Part shown: positions 35,006 to 44,780 of the stretch, piece by piece | Layout: the number at the start of each line of letters is the position of its first letter | How positions within the stretch are numbered: position 1 is the stretch's first letter | Source: CAAGNP01 sp045603545 | Lineage (GTDB): Bacteria > Bacteroidota > Bacteroidia > Bacteroidales > UBA932 | NCBI GenBank assembly: GCA_045603545.1 | Contig: JAZUMG010000017.1 | Span: forward strand, 66,098 to 130,097 | Length of the DNA: 64,000 nt | Reading direction: 5' to 3' | The notes under the pieces: model-generated | The model's input: only the letters and a program-made list of their open reading frames with translations | The model's database searches: none | Told to the model about the DNA's origin: nothing | Position numbers and translations under genes: made by a program

Positions 35006-35017
35006 GACGCAAATTTT

Positions 35018-35033
35018 TATCTTTGCAAAAGTA
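35018..35033. promoter_or_regulatory. Back-to-back divergent -7 boxes
   Basis: TATCTTTG (35018-35025, plus strand, for the C69 peptidase) directly abuts TACTTTTG read on the minus strand (35026-35033, for the LTXXQ-like gene). The two polymerases could not occupy both at once. Confidence 0.5.
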
Positions 35034-35060
35034 GTAAAAATTATACCAAACAGACAGATT

Positions 35061-36752
35061 ATGATTAGAAGAATTATCAAGTCCGTACTATGTATTTCTG
35101 CGGCACTTATGATGTATCAGCCAGCCGAAGCCTGTACAAATGTCCTGGTTTCCAAAGGGGCGTCCAAAGATGGCTCGGTGATGGTAACATACTCAGCAGA
35201 CTCACACCAGCTTTATGGTGAACTATATTTCAAACCTGCAGGTGTCTTTGCCAAAGGGACATTTCTCGATGTGACAGAGTGGGATACAGGAAAATATATG
35301 GGTAAAATAGCCCAGATAGCCCGTACATACCAGACTGTGGGCAATATGAACGAGCATCAGGTCTCTATAGTTGAGAGTACCTTCGGTGGTCGTGAGGAGT
35401 TGCCAAACCCTGATGGCATTATGGATTACGGTTCATTGATCTATATTACCCTCCAGAGGGCAAAAACTGCACGTGAGGCTATCCAGATCATCGATGAGCT
35501 TATGCAGACCTACGGCTATGCCTCTGGTGGAGAGTCTTTCTCTGTAGCAGACAAAAACGAGATATGGATTATGGAGATTGTGGGCAAAGGTTCCAAAGAA
35601 AAAGGGGCTGTGTGGGTAGCTGCAAGGGTTCCTGATGGATATGTGTGTGCACACGCCAACCAGTCACGTATCCACAAAATCAACTTCAACGACCCTGAAA
35701 ACTGGCTATATGCCAAGGATGTAGTGGACTTTGCACGTTCAATGGGCTACTATGAGGGTTCTGACGAGGACTTCAGCTTCTGTGATGCATATTGCCCTGC
35801 AGACTTCGGTGCACTTCGCGGATGCGAGGCGAGAGTTTGGGCAGCATTCAATATCCTCGGCAAAGGTATGTTCAATGATAAAAAGGCTGAGGAGTACCTC
35901 GACTTCGCAATGGGGCACAATGCCTCAAACAAAATGCCTCTGTTCATCAAACCTGCCGAGAAAGTCTCAGCAAAAGAGTTGGCAGATGTGATGAGAGACC
36001 ACTACGAGGGTACCCCAATGGATATGACTACAGATATAGGTGCCGGTGGACACCACAACCCATACAGATGGAGACCTATGTACTTCGAAGTGGATGGAGA
36101 GCAATACCTCAATGAGAGGGCTATTGCTACCCAGCAGACAGGATTCTGGTACCTTTGCCAGTCGCGCAGCTGGCTCCCTGATGAGGTGGGTGGTGTAATA
36201 TGGTTTGGTGTGGATGATGCAGCGACCTCTTGCCTGACTCCGGTTTATACATCTGTTAAATCTGTACCTGAGTGTGTAGCACAAGGGAACGGCAATATGC
36301 TCACTTACTCCCCTACATCCCTCTTCTGGCTTACCAACAGGGTGGCACATATGGCATACCTTATGTACGACAGGGTAGCTCCAGATATCCAGGCAGTAGC
36401 GGACAAATTTGAGAACGACTGCATCGCTGAGCAGGCAGAGATAGATGCCAAAGCTCTTCAGATTATGGAGAGTGCATCTGATAAAGAGGAGGCTTCAGCA
36501 AAAGTGAGAGAGTACCTTACAGCATACTCTAAACAAAAAGCACAGCAGCTCTTCAACACCTGGCAAGGTCTTGACTCATATTTCCTTGTGAAATATATGG
36601 ATGGCAATGTGAAACGCCAGAACGAAGACGGTTCATTCAAAGACAATGGCCATTCACCTGCTATCCCTGCATCACCTGTGCAGCCGGGTTATAGCCAGAA
36701 ATGGAAAGAGGCTGTGGTCAAAGATGCAGGTGAAACTCTGAAAGTGAAATAA
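35061..36752 (+). CDS. C69-family (PepD-like) dipeptidase
   Basis: A 563-residue peptidase of family C69, an Ntn hydrolase. The signal peptide ends AEA and the mature protein begins CTNVLVSKGASKDGSVMVTY, with Cys25 as the predicted N-terminal nucleophile exposed by processing. Other family blocks are SGGESFSVADKNEIWIMEIVG and HANQSRIHKI. It probably cleaves dipeptides in the periplasm or at the surface. The ATG at 35061 was chosen because the upstream frame runs through the divergent gene. It is followed 5 bases later by a nitroreductase gene. Confidence 0.88.
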   Translation: MIRRIIKSVLCISAALMMYQPAEACTNVLVSKGASKDGSVMVTYSADSHQLYGELYFKPAGVFAKGTFLDVTEWDTGKYMGKIAQIARTYQTVGNMNEHQVSIVESTFGGREELPNPDGIMDYGSLIYITLQRAKTAREAIQIIDELMQTYGYASGGESFSVADKNEIWIMEIVGKGSKEKGAVWVAARVPDGYVCAHANQSRIHKINFNDPENWLYAKDVVDFARSMGYYEGSDEDFSFCDAYCPADFGALRGCEARVWAAFNILGKGMFNDKKAEEYLDFAMGHNASNKMPLFIKPAEKVSAKELADVMRDHYEGTPMDMTTDIGAGGHHNPYRWRPMYFEVDGEQYLNERAIATQQTGFWYLCQSRSWLPDEVGGVIWFGVDDAATSCLTPVYTSVKSVPECVAQGNGNMLTYSPTSLFWLTNRVAHMAYLMYDRVAPDIQAVADKFENDCIAEQAEIDAKALQIMESASDKEEASAKVREYLTAYSKQKAQQLFNTWQGLDSYFLVKYMDGNVKRQNEDGSFKDNGHSPAIPASPVQPGYSQKWKEAVVKDAGETLKVK

Positions 36753-36757
36753 GCGCT

Positions 36758-37339
36758 ATGACTGCAAATGGAAATATCGTCCTCCCTGCTCCACAAAGAG
36801 AGGGGGGACTTCCTTTAATGGAAGCATTGATGAAGAGACGCTCTTCAAGAAAATTCTCTGACAGGGAGATTGACCTCCAGACATTGTCTGACCTTCTGTG
36901 GGCCACCTTCGGTTTTGGAGGTGGAGGAAAGAGGCGTACAGCACCATCATCACATAACCGTCAGGAGACCGATCTTTATGTGGCGTTGTCCTATGGGACA
37001 TATGTATATGATCCGGCTGAGAATATGTTGAGGCTGGTTCTGGCTGAAGATATAAGAGCTCTTACCGGAATGCAGGATTTCGTCCCTGTCGCCCCTCTCA
37101 ATCTGGTCTATGTGGCAGATACATCCAAAATCACAGGTAAGGATGAGCGTGGCACCATAGAGACAGCCTATGTAGATACAGGATTCATTTCGCAGAACGC
37201 CTATCTTTTCTGTGCTTCGGCAGGGCTAAGTACAGTGACCCGTGCGATGATCGACAAACAGGCACTTGCAGTCAAACTATCACTCCGTCCCGAGCAGGTA
37301 ATCACCCTCGCCCAGACAGTGGGCTATCCGGAGGAATAG
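36758..37339 (+). CDS. Nitroreductase-fold protein, SagB/ThcOx type
   Basis: A 193-residue flavin-dependent oxidoreductase-like protein. KRRSSRKFSDREIDLQTLSDLLWATFG, then SAGLSTVTRAMID near the end, is the nitroreductase pattern. It is shorter than classic NfsA. It lies 5 bases after the dipeptidase. The substrate cannot be read from sequence, and no RiPP precursor or cyclodehydratase gene lies nearby. Confidence 0.8.
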   Translation: MTANGNIVLPAPQREGGLPLMEALMKRRSSRKFSDREIDLQTLSDLLWATFGFGGGGKRRTAPSSHNRQETDLYVALSYGTYVYDPAENMLRLVLAEDIRALTGMQDFVPVAPLNLVYVADTSKITGKDERGTIETAYVDTGFISQNAYLFCASAGLSTVTRAMIDKQALAVKLSLRPEQVITLAQTVGYPEE

Positions 37340-37381
37340 ATAATCCCGCACTCGGAACCTGACCCGAACCCCGATTTTCCA

Positions 37382-37482
37382 GCCGGGCAGACCTGCGATG
37401 TGCCCTGGAGGTTACTCTGTGAGGGGTGGAGTGGTCCAAGCCCCGACTCCAATGGGGGCTTGTGCACATCTACCCCCGGCAG
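37382..37482. other. GC-rich nested stem structure of unknown function
   Basis: Three nested helices: GCCGGG (37382-37387) / CCCGGC (37475-37480); GATGTGC (37397-37403) / GCACATC (37464-37470); CAAGCCCC (37437-37444) / GGGGCTTG (37455-37462). The whole spacer 37340-37482 is clearly richer in G and C than its surroundings and holds no credible frame. No known riboswitch or RNA family was recognised. It could be a structured RNA on either strand or a palindromic repeat element. Confidence 0.45.
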
Positions 37483-37547
37483 AATCTATATCATCTGGAA
37501 CGTTTGCAAAAATATGAAATACACGAATCTTATAATTTATACTTTAT

Positions 37548-38116
37548 ATGAACAAAGAGATTAATTTTTTGATGTACAGCACACCCCAGGGAGATGTGAG
37601 TGTGGAGGCTGTTGTTAGGGATGATACCTTGTGGCTTACTCAAAAAGCTATGGCTCAATTATTTGGAGTACAGGTTCCTGCTATAAGTAGGCATTTGAAG
37701 AATATTTATGCAGAGGGTGAATTATTGGAGTCAACGACTATTTCCAAAATGGAAACAGTCGTTCAGAGAGGCTTCAGAGGAAGTGTTGAGGAGATGGTAG
37801 AATCTTGAAGTCTGATGTTATGGTTGCAAAGAATTACCTTCAAGAGCAAGAGATAAAGCGTTTGGAACGTGCTGTTACGGGATATTTTGACTACATAGAG
37901 GATCTTGTAGAGAGAGAAAATACGTTTACGATGGAAGAGTTTGCCGCTAGCGTAAATGAATTTTTATCATTCAGAAAATATCAGATTCTTAAAGATAAGG
38001 GTATTGTTTCAAGGGTGCAGGCTGAGCGTAAAGCTGAGAAGGAATATGAACAGTTTAATAGGGTTCAGAAGATTGAGTCTGACTTTGATAGAATTGTAAA
38101 AAAAATGAAACAATAA
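37548..38116 (+). pseudogene. rhuM: RhuM-family protein, internally deleted and frame-broken
   Basis: Two adjoining frames belong to one family. 37548-37808 encodes the RhuM N-terminus (TPQGDVSVEAVVRDDTLWLT then AMAQLFGVQVPAISRHLKNI). 37805-38116 encodes the C-terminal part (MVAKNYLQEQEIKRLERAVT and FRKYQILKDKGIVS). RhuM proteins are usually about 300-340 residues; the middle of about 150 residues is missing and a stop falls at the junction. RhuM is a Bro-N-like accessory protein common in genomic islands. Confidence 0.82.
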
Positions 38117-38136
38117 TTGACAGCAAATCTCTAAAC

Positions 38137-38177
38137 AAAACCGGAAGGTAGGTTCTCCTATCTTCCGGTTTATTTTT
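38137..38177. terminator. Bidirectional terminator
   Basis: A 15-bp stem (38137-38151 / 38156-38170, arm core AAACCGGAAG, one mismatch) with a T run on the plus side (ATTTTTTAT) and a run of T on the minus side. It serves the rhuM remnant and the Ca2+ ATPase. Confidence 0.8.
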
Positions 38178-38191
38178 TATGGTTGTGTTAC

Positions 38192-40750
38192 TTATTTCAC
38201 TCTTTTCTTTCCGAACAGCTGGAAGTAGATCTCTTTGAAGACCATTACCGGGGCTGTTATCAGGATCAGGGAGAGCCAGGTGGAGAAGGTGAGTGGTTCT
38301 GTCTGGAATACCTTTCCGCCGAACTGGACGATCAGGATAGTGGCTACCAGAACGAAGGCGATGATACCTGTAAATTTGCCATTCTTGGTAAGACCGTCAA
38401 ATACAGACTTGTTCTTGCCGATGACACGGGCATTGAACATATTCCACCAGTTGATCATCATATAGAATGCGAAGAACATACTTGGGGTGATTCTTGACAT
38501 CCCCTCCATATTGTTCATCCCCCAAAGGATAAATGTACACAGGATCCATACGAAGCCACCGAATCCGAAGATCGCTTTGGCCAGAGACTTGTCGATAATG
38601 AATTCGTTGTGATCCCTCGGCTTGTCTTTAAGTACCCTCTCGTCAGCAGGCTCCGAAGCCAGTGCGATGGCAGCAAGCGAGTCCATAACGAGGTTAATCC
38701 ATAGGAACTGTGTCACTGTGAAGGGCATCTCCACACCTACAAGTGGTCCGAAGAGGACGATAAGACACGCAGAGACATTGATGGAGAGCTGGAGGAAGAA
38801 GAAGTTCTTGATGTTCTTGTACAGAGAGCGTCCCCACTTCACACCAGTAACTATAGATGGGAATGCATCATCGAGTAGGACGATGTCGGCAGCCTCTTTG
38901 GCCACAGATGTACCTGTACCCATAGCGATACCCACATCTGCGTAGTTTAGAGAAGGGGAGTCATTTACACCGTCACCTGTCATAGCGCATACAAGACCTT
39001 TGGCTTGTGCCCATTTGAGGATATCAAGTTTATTCGATGGGGTACATCTGGCGATGACATTAGGGAATTCACGACCATTTTTGGGATGCTCGATGGCGCT
39101 CCAGAAGTCTTTTGCCTCGATAGCCCAAATATTCTGGAAACCGGCCTGGCGGGCGATCTCACCACCGGTCTTGAAGTTGTCACCGGTCATCATAACTACA
39201 TCTATTCCCGCTTCATAGCACTTCTCTATAGCGGCAGGCACATCTGAACGGACTGGATCCTCGATAAACCAGGTGCCGACATATGTACAGTGGGCCAATG
39301 CCTCTTTAGCATCAAGCTTCTCTTTGATGGAGTCAAAGTCTGCACCAGAAATCATAGCGGCAGAGATAGCCCTTCTCCCTCTGTCCTGCTGTTTTGAGAC
39401 ACCTTTCATATATGTGTCATCCTTGATGATCTTGGATACCACTTCAGGGGCACCTTTGATTACGATAATCTCTTCGCCGCCATCTTTTTTACGGGCAGAT
39501 GTCACCATATATTTCCAGGCACTTGAGAATGGGATTCTCGAAAGTACCTCATATTCGCTGCGGATCCTTTCAGACTTCTCTTCACCGATGGATTTTAGGA
39601 TGGCACACTCGGTAGGGTTACCCAGAGGGAGACCGTTGTTGGACCAGTTGGCGGTAGAGTTGATAGAGCCGATCACATCCATAAGTTCCTGTGATTCTCC
39701 CCTCACGTCTCTCTCCACTACTGTCATACTGTTCTGTGTGAGTGTGCCGGTCTTGTCGGTAAATATCACATTTACAGCACCTACTGTCTCGCAGGCGTGC
39801 ATCTTCTTCACGAGGTTGTTCTCCTTCGCCATGGTTTTCATCGAGAAGGCAAGGGCCAATGTTACAGATAGTGGAAGGCCCTCAGGAACAGCTACGATGA
39901 TTACCACGATAGCACTCATCAGGAATGCAAGTTCTTTGGTAAGTGTGGCGATGGTCCACTCAAAATGGTGACTTCCGAAAGCGAAATCCCAGTGCATAAG
40001 GTTCAGCACCACAAACATGGTGGTTGCTATCACGAAAGCTGCGATACTGATCTTCCCTGCCAGCTCTTCAAGCTTGATCTGGAGAGGGGTCTGTGCATTG
40101 GTCTCCTCCGATGCCTGACGGGTGGTCTTTCCTATTTCGGTCTCGTCGCCCACTTTCACTACAATACCTTCACCCATTCCCTGCTCGATAGTGGTGCCGC
40201 GGAGAAGCTGGTTAGGTGCAAATCCCGACCCTTCGTATGGCTCGGTCATCGCATATTTCGCTACCGCAACAGATTCACCTGTCATCGCAGCCTCGGAAAC
40301 CTTCATATCCACCGCTCCGATCAGCTCAATGTCTGCCGGGATCTCATCACCTGCAGAGAGGATTACGAGGTCGCCCACGACCAATTGGTCTTTGGTAATC
40401 TCGATCACCACTCCGTTGCGGCGTACCTTCACAGGTTCGAAGTCCTTGTCGTTTTTCATCGCATCGAACTTCTTTTTCGCGCTGTACTCCTGCCAGAAGC
40501 CTACGCCTGTGGCCAGAAGGATGGCGAGGATGATACCTATCGACTCGGTGAAATCCCCCTCCTTGATGCCGATAGCGAGGGTCACAGCGGTAGCTACCAG
40601 AAGTATGATGATGATAGGATCCTTGAATTTTTCAAGATAAAGTTTCCACCAAGGGGTGTCTGGTGGTGGAGTCAAAAGGTTCGGACCATATTTCTCTCTG
40701 CTTTGCAGCACTTCCTGGTCAGAAAGGCCTTTATTATAAATTTCGCTCAT
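38192..40750 (-). CDS. Calcium-translocating P-type ATPase (PMCA type)
   Basis: An 852-residue P2-type ATPase. The actuator motif is MTGESVAV, the phosphorylation site DKTGTLTQNSMTV (Asp about 330), the hinge MTGDGVNDSPSLNYADVGIAMG. M4 carries IVAVPEGLPLSVTLALAF, with the P-E-G-L-P of calcium pumps. About ten membrane helices, with the C-terminal block WINLVMDSLAAIALASEP. It probably exports Ca2+ from the cytoplasm. The -7 box TATCTTTG lies on the minus strand at 40774-40781, directly after the terminator of the upstream operon. Confidence 0.9.
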   Translation of the reverse strand: MSEIYNKGLSDQEVLQSREKYGPNLLTPPPDTPWWKLYLEKFKDPIIIILLVATAVTLAIGIKEGDFTESIGIILAILLATGVGFWQEYSAKKKFDAMKNDKDFEPVKVRRNGVVIEITKDQLVVGDLVILSAGDEIPADIELIGAVDMKVSEAAMTGESVAVAKYAMTEPYEGSGFAPNQLLRGTTIEQGMGEGIVVKVGDETEIGKTTRQASEETNAQTPLQIKLEELAGKISIAAFVIATTMFVVLNLMHWDFAFGSHHFEWTIATLTKELAFLMSAIVVIIVAVPEGLPLSVTLALAFSMKTMAKENNLVKKMHACETVGAVNVIFTDKTGTLTQNSMTVVERDVRGESQELMDVIGSINSTANWSNNGLPLGNPTECAILKSIGEEKSERIRSEYEVLSRIPFSSAWKYMVTSARKKDGGEEIIVIKGAPEVVSKIIKDDTYMKGVSKQQDRGRRAISAAMISGADFDSIKEKLDAKEALAHCTYVGTWFIEDPVRSDVPAAIEKCYEAGIDVVMMTGDNFKTGGEIARQAGFQNIWAIEAKDFWSAIEHPKNGREFPNVIARCTPSNKLDILKWAQAKGLVCAMTGDGVNDSPSLNYADVGIAMGTGTSVAKEAADIVLLDDAFPSIVTGVKWGRSLYKNIKNFFFLQLSINVSACLIVLFGPLVGVEMPFTVTQFLWINLVMDSLAAIALASEPADERVLKDKPRDHNEFIIDKSLAKAIFGFGGFVWILCTFILWGMNNMEGMSRITPSMFFAFYMMINWWNMFNARVIGKNKSVFDGLTKNGKFTGIIAFVLVATILIVQFGGKVFQTEPLTFSTWLSLILITAPVMVFKEIYFQLFGKKRVK

Positions 40751-40781
40751 AGATTTTGTCGTATAATGATTTGCAAAGATA

Positions 40782-40806
40782 CAAAAAGCCGACTTTAAGT
40801 CGGCTC
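40782..40806 (-). terminator. Terminator of the TonB/DUF4249 operon
   Basis: A 9-bp stem AGCCGACTT (40787-40795) / AAGTCGGCT (40797-40805), followed on the minus strand by TTTTTG. Confidence 0.8.
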
Positions 40807-40842
40807 TTTGTAAGCAAAAAATGTGCTAAGCAATAATAGAAT

Positions 40843-41847
40843 TTACAAATAAATAATATGTTTGTCAGAACTTAGTCCACCCAATATTCCCCATCCATTT
40901 TTAATATTGCTGTGAATATGGATTGGCTCTGTAAATGCATCCTGCTCTGTGATACGGTATAGCATCGTTGATTTTAAATAATAATACAAATCTTTTGTAA
41001 TGGATTGAAGTTCAATTATTAGATGATTAGTGTACGGATCACCTCTTCTTAATCGACTCTCTACCGTAAATTCATAATTTTCTCCATTAAAATGTTGGTC
41101 AGAGAATACATTTGAAAAAAATGCTGGCCACCCTCTATAGCTTCTGAATAGTTGATTGTCAAAAAAAATTTCGTTATCCGATGTGAAAATATCGTTATGT
41201 ATATATGCTATTTCTCCATTTTCATATGAGGATAAAGCGTAGCTTCTTACCTTTAACCTGTAATAATTATTTTCATAGGAAGGATCGCATATTTTTAATG
41301 TTACTCTGGCTATAGTATCTTTACCCATACTATCATATAAGCCATCATCTGTAATGGTACTGTTGTTTGGTGAGTACATCTTCGTGTATGACATAATTTC
41401 CAGATGTGGGTAATTAGGTATTTCAATTTCATTAGAGGTTGTGGAGATTCCTCTGTTTTCTATAGTAATCTTTATACAATCACCGGATTGTGGTATATAG
41501 GGCGATACGTAACAATATTTTTCCTGGTCATATGACATTGTTACTGTTTTATTATGATTGATAGATAATGATACGTTAGCATCAGCAACAGTAGCTGAGT
41601 CCCTATAAAATTGTTCATACATTTCTTCTTGCAATGCTTGATATACCCAATGATCACTACCCCCAAGTATTGCTTGCTTGTTGTAGAATGGATATGCTTT
41701 GGTTACTGATACTGAAAAAACTGAGTCAGTAGAAGCTAGAGCATTTACCGTCAATCCATCAAATTTAACGTCGTCTTCATTAAATTTTACTATTTTTTCA
41801 CAACTGCTTAATAATAGCAAGATAAATATTAATATAGCATTCCTCAT
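40843..41847 (-). CDS. DUF4249-like surface lipoprotein
   Basis: A 334-residue lipoprotein with lipobox LLSSC (Cys16). The mature protein is beta-rich and follows a TonB receptor gene by 12 bases, the standard DUF4249 arrangement in Bacteroidetes. It probably assists uptake by the receptor. The gene is AT-rich and uses AT-ending codons (ATA, AGA, TTA) more than genes at 30-40 kb, as do its three upstream neighbours. Confidence 0.78.
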   Translation of the reverse strand: MRNAILIFILLLLSSCEKIVKFNEDDVKFDGLTVNALASTDSVFSVSVTKAYPFYNKQAILGGSDHWVYQALQEEMYEQFYRDSATVADANVSLSINHNKTVTMSYDQEKYCYVSPYIPQSGDCIKITIENRGISTTSNEIEIPNYPHLEIMSYTKMYSPNNSTITDDGLYDSMGKDTIARVTLKICDPSYENNYYRLKVRSYALSSYENGEIAYIHNDIFTSDNEIFFDNQLFRSYRGWPAFFSNVFSDQHFNGENYEFTVESRLRRGDPYTNHLIIELQSITKDLYYYLKSTMLYRITEQDAFTEPIHIHSNIKNGWGILGGLSSDKHIIYL

Positions 41848-41859
41848 TTTTTCGTATGA

Positions 41860-44172
41860 TTAAAAAGAATATGCAATATTCATAGAGGGCATAAATGGAA
41901 TCATACATATCCCCTTTAAGACAGTCTCATTATTATGATATCCTATGTATACGCTTGATATATTCATTCTATTGTAAAGATTAATTATAGCTAAAGATAT
42001 ACGCAAGTCGCCTGTAAGTATTTTTGTGTTGTAAGATACACTTATGTCCAATCTGTGGATATTTGGTAAAATGAAGCCGTTACGTTGGTTGTGGGTGTAA
42101 TACATCAAATATTTATCAAAAAAAGTCCCCTTTTCTGGGGTAGGAGAAGATATTTCCCCATGTTTATATCCTTCAGAGGAGAAAGGGTCTCCATAGGCAT
42201 CGTATTCATCCAAATTACCTCCATAGATACTTGTTGTAGTTATAGTGCCCCTTCTACCAGTCTGAAAAGTCCAGGTGCCTGATATATTCCAGTGTTCATT
42301 TATATTTTGGGATACAGTTATATTAAGATTATGTCGTTGGTCATTATCTGCATAAAATTCATCTCCACCATTTATTACGCCATCAGGAGAGTCAAATTTT
42401 CTTAGTGATTTTGATAGGGTATATCCAATCAAGCCAGTAGTTTTTCCTTTAGTCTTCTCTAATAAAAACTCAATACCATAAGCTTTGCCATCACCAATTG
42501 CTATAAGGTCTTCCCAATTTCCATATGAATTGGTAAAGGAGGCTCCTTCCAGATATTCAATTAAATTTTCTTGTTTCTTATAATACCCCTCCAATGTTAG
42601 GTTAATGTTGTCCTTAATTTCAAAGTTATAGCCGATTGCAAACTGATCAGAGAACATCAATGGTAGATTTTCTGTAATAGGTACCCAGATGCAAGATGGC
42701 ATAACAAGATTGTTGGAACTTAACAGATGAATGCCTTGCGATATTCTGGAATAAGATGTCTTGATTGACATTTTTTCGTAAATCAAGTATCTTATTGATG
42801 CACGAGGCTCGATTGAGTGGTATGACTTCTTTTTAATATTGTAAAAGGAATATCTTAACCCCAAATTCATCTTTAAATATTCATTCAAGATAAAGTCGTC
42901 CTCCACATAAAGAGATAGTGTCAGTAAATTATAAATATTAGATATTAAAGTATCAACACGTGTGGATGATTCTACCTTTTCTTCATCAAAAAAAGAGCAC
43001 CTATGCCTTTCTTTGTAAATGTCAACAGCTGGTTTAACATTTTGCAAGGAAATTTTTGCTCCCCATCTGATATTATGCCTATTAAGATTTTTATGAAAGT
43101 CTGATGAGAATGATAAATCTTTTATTTTGGAAGTTTGATCCAGAATTGATTTTTCCTGTAAAAAGTATATAATGTCAGAAGACAGTAAATTGGTATTTAT
43201 TTCCTCTTTAGAGTTTGTATTTATTAATTTATGGTCATATCTGCTGAAACTGATTCTTGAATTATGGTACAAGTTGTTTCCGTTATAGTGTGTGTACGAT
43301 AGTCCTGTAGCCATATTGCTCCATTTGCTCTCTGATCCGTTATAAATTTTATTGTTATGACCAATGCCATTGTTTACAGTGTACTGGTTACTTTCTGATG
43401 GAGAAGAGTTATTTTTGTCCCGACCCATATAAAAAATTGCGGAAAGGCTCCCTTTATTTGAGAATCTATGGACAATCTTGGCATTTATATCATAATAATT
43501 CATATTTGCATATGGTCTGAGGTTTTCTGAGTCGTCATAGATGTTTTTTAATACAGGTGCTAAAATTGCATTGAAATACGAAATTCTACCAGCAATATTA
43601 AAGGATGTCTTGTTTTTATATATTGGTCCACCTATTTGTATCTTAGAGGAGAGGAGGCCAATGTTAACATTTCCGTGAATCTTTTTAAAGTCCCCATCTT
43701 TAAGATGTACATTTATTGTACTGGAGAGCCTTTCACCATATCGTGCAGGAAAGCCCCCCTTATATAGAGTGACATAATCAGTTATATCAGGATTTATTGC
43801 AGAAACAAATCCATTCATATGCTCTACATTATATAGAGTGACACCATCCAGTGTTATATGATTCTGGTCATATTCTCCACCTCTTACATAAATACCAGAC
43901 ATTCCATCTCCTGATGATTGTACACCCGGAATCTTTTGAAGAGACTTCATTATGTCAATCTCTCCTAATAAAAAAGGGATTGTCCGGACCTGGTCTATCG
44001 GCAATTTGACTGTACTTATCTGTGAACTTTTTATATCGTAGACATCAAAATCTCCGTATATATACAAATCGGGTATTGATTGAAAGTTAGTAGTCGTATC
44101 TATTTGTTTTTGAGCATATAACACAGATAGATGCGATAAACAAAAAAGGATAATATAAAATTTTTTAACCAT
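41860..44172 (-). CDS. TonB-dependent receptor
   Basis: A 770-residue outer-membrane receptor starting at ATG 44172, with a signal peptide ending LYAQ. There is no carboxypeptidase-like leader domain; the plug starts almost at once (PIDQVRTIPFLLGEIDIMKSLQ, GIYVRGGEYDQNHITLDGV, GGFPARYGERLSSTINV). The barrel ends with FMPSMNIAYSF. It is co-transcribed with the DUF4249 lipoprotein. The substrate is unknown. The gene is AT-rich, suggesting acquisition. Confidence 0.88.
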   Translation of the reverse strand: MVKKFYIILFCLSHLSVLYAQKQIDTTTNFQSIPDLYIYGDFDVYDIKSSQISTVKLPIDQVRTIPFLLGEIDIMKSLQKIPGVQSSGDGMSGIYVRGGEYDQNHITLDGVTLYNVEHMNGFVSAINPDITDYVTLYKGGFPARYGERLSSTINVHLKDGDFKKIHGNVNIGLLSSKIQIGGPIYKNKTSFNIAGRISYFNAILAPVLKNIYDDSENLRPYANMNYYDINAKIVHRFSNKGSLSAIFYMGRDKNNSSPSESNQYTVNNGIGHNNKIYNGSESKWSNMATGLSYTHYNGNNLYHNSRISFSRYDHKLINTNSKEEINTNLLSSDIIYFLQEKSILDQTSKIKDLSFSSDFHKNLNRHNIRWGAKISLQNVKPAVDIYKERHRCSFFDEEKVESSTRVDTLISNIYNLLTLSLYVEDDFILNEYLKMNLGLRYSFYNIKKKSYHSIEPRASIRYLIYEKMSIKTSYSRISQGIHLLSSNNLVMPSCIWVPITENLPLMFSDQFAIGYNFEIKDNINLTLEGYYKKQENLIEYLEGASFTNSYGNWEDLIAIGDGKAYGIEFLLEKTKGKTTGLIGYTLSKSLRKFDSPDGVINGGDEFYADNDQRHNLNITVSQNINEHWNISGTWTFQTGRRGTITTTSIYGGNLDEYDAYGDPFSSEGYKHGEISSPTPEKGTFFDKYLMYYTHNQRNGFILPNIHRLDISVSYNTKILTGDLRISLAIINLYNRMNISSVYIGYHNNETVLKGICMIPFMPSMNIAYSF

Positions 44173-44321
44173 ATTTCTGGCATTTGACAAGCATCCTGCA
44201 TCTCTTTAAGCGATTGAAATTGTCGCCAAACTGTGGGATCTGTTACCTTTTCAAACGATATCTTTTAAAATTTTTACATCTTGATTTAACATAAGTTTAG
44301 CATAGTATTGAGCTTTTGGAT

Positions 44322-44780
44322 TTAGTTCACTTGGACACCTTTTGATTTTAAATCATCAACAATTAACCAAATTTGATCCTTATTCACCATTTCCAGTTTA
44401 AAAAATACAGTCCTATTATCATTCTTTTCGACCAATATGCTACATTCAGAATTCAATCCGTCTTGCAATGTAATAGATTTAATAGCACTATATGGAAATG
44501 ACTTTGAAAACATGGAAGAAACGGCATTTGCAATAACAAGTCGCTCTTGATGAGTCACTATGTAGTAATTCCTTTTTATTACCATCACATAAAATAAACA
44601 AATAAAGACAATAAATGCTACACTAATAACAATTAAAGTTGCTTTAAAAGACTCTTTAGCAAGACTATCCAAACATAAGATACGTATTACAAACATTAGG
44701 CTAAAATATATAGATAACACTGCTATTGCCATAGACTCTAATACTATCCTATAGCCTTTATTATTTGTATATTTCCTCAT
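44322..44780 (-). CDS. Two-helix membrane protein with PH-like tail (copy 1)
   Basis: A 152-residue protein: two membrane helices (about 10-33 and 45-67), then a beta-rich domain with NYYIVTHQERLVIANAV and SFPYSAIKSITLQDG, like bacterial PH domains (YdbS/DUF304 type). It is paralogous to its upstream neighbour, both ending in an (I)W/K-LIV-DLK pattern. Stop and start codons overlap by one base (TAATG), so the two are coupled. They may form a hetero-oligomeric membrane complex; function unknown. Confidence 0.65.
   Translation of the reverse strand: MRKYTNNKGYRIVLESMAIAVLSIYFSLMFVIRILCLDSLAKESFKATLIVISVAFIVFICLFYVMVIKRNYYIVTHQERLVIANAVSSMFSKSFPYSAIKSITLQDGLNSECSILVEKNDNRTVFFKLEMVNKDQIWLIVDDLKSKGVQVN

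Noticed and set aside
36758..37339. SagB-type RiPP cluster
   Set aside because: The nitroreductase-fold protein has no neighbouring precursor peptide, cyclodehydratase or exporter.
37340..37547. Cobalamin or TPP riboswitch in the GC-rich spacer
   Set aside because: No B12 box or thi-box core could be found on either strand, and the downstream gene is a broken rhuM.
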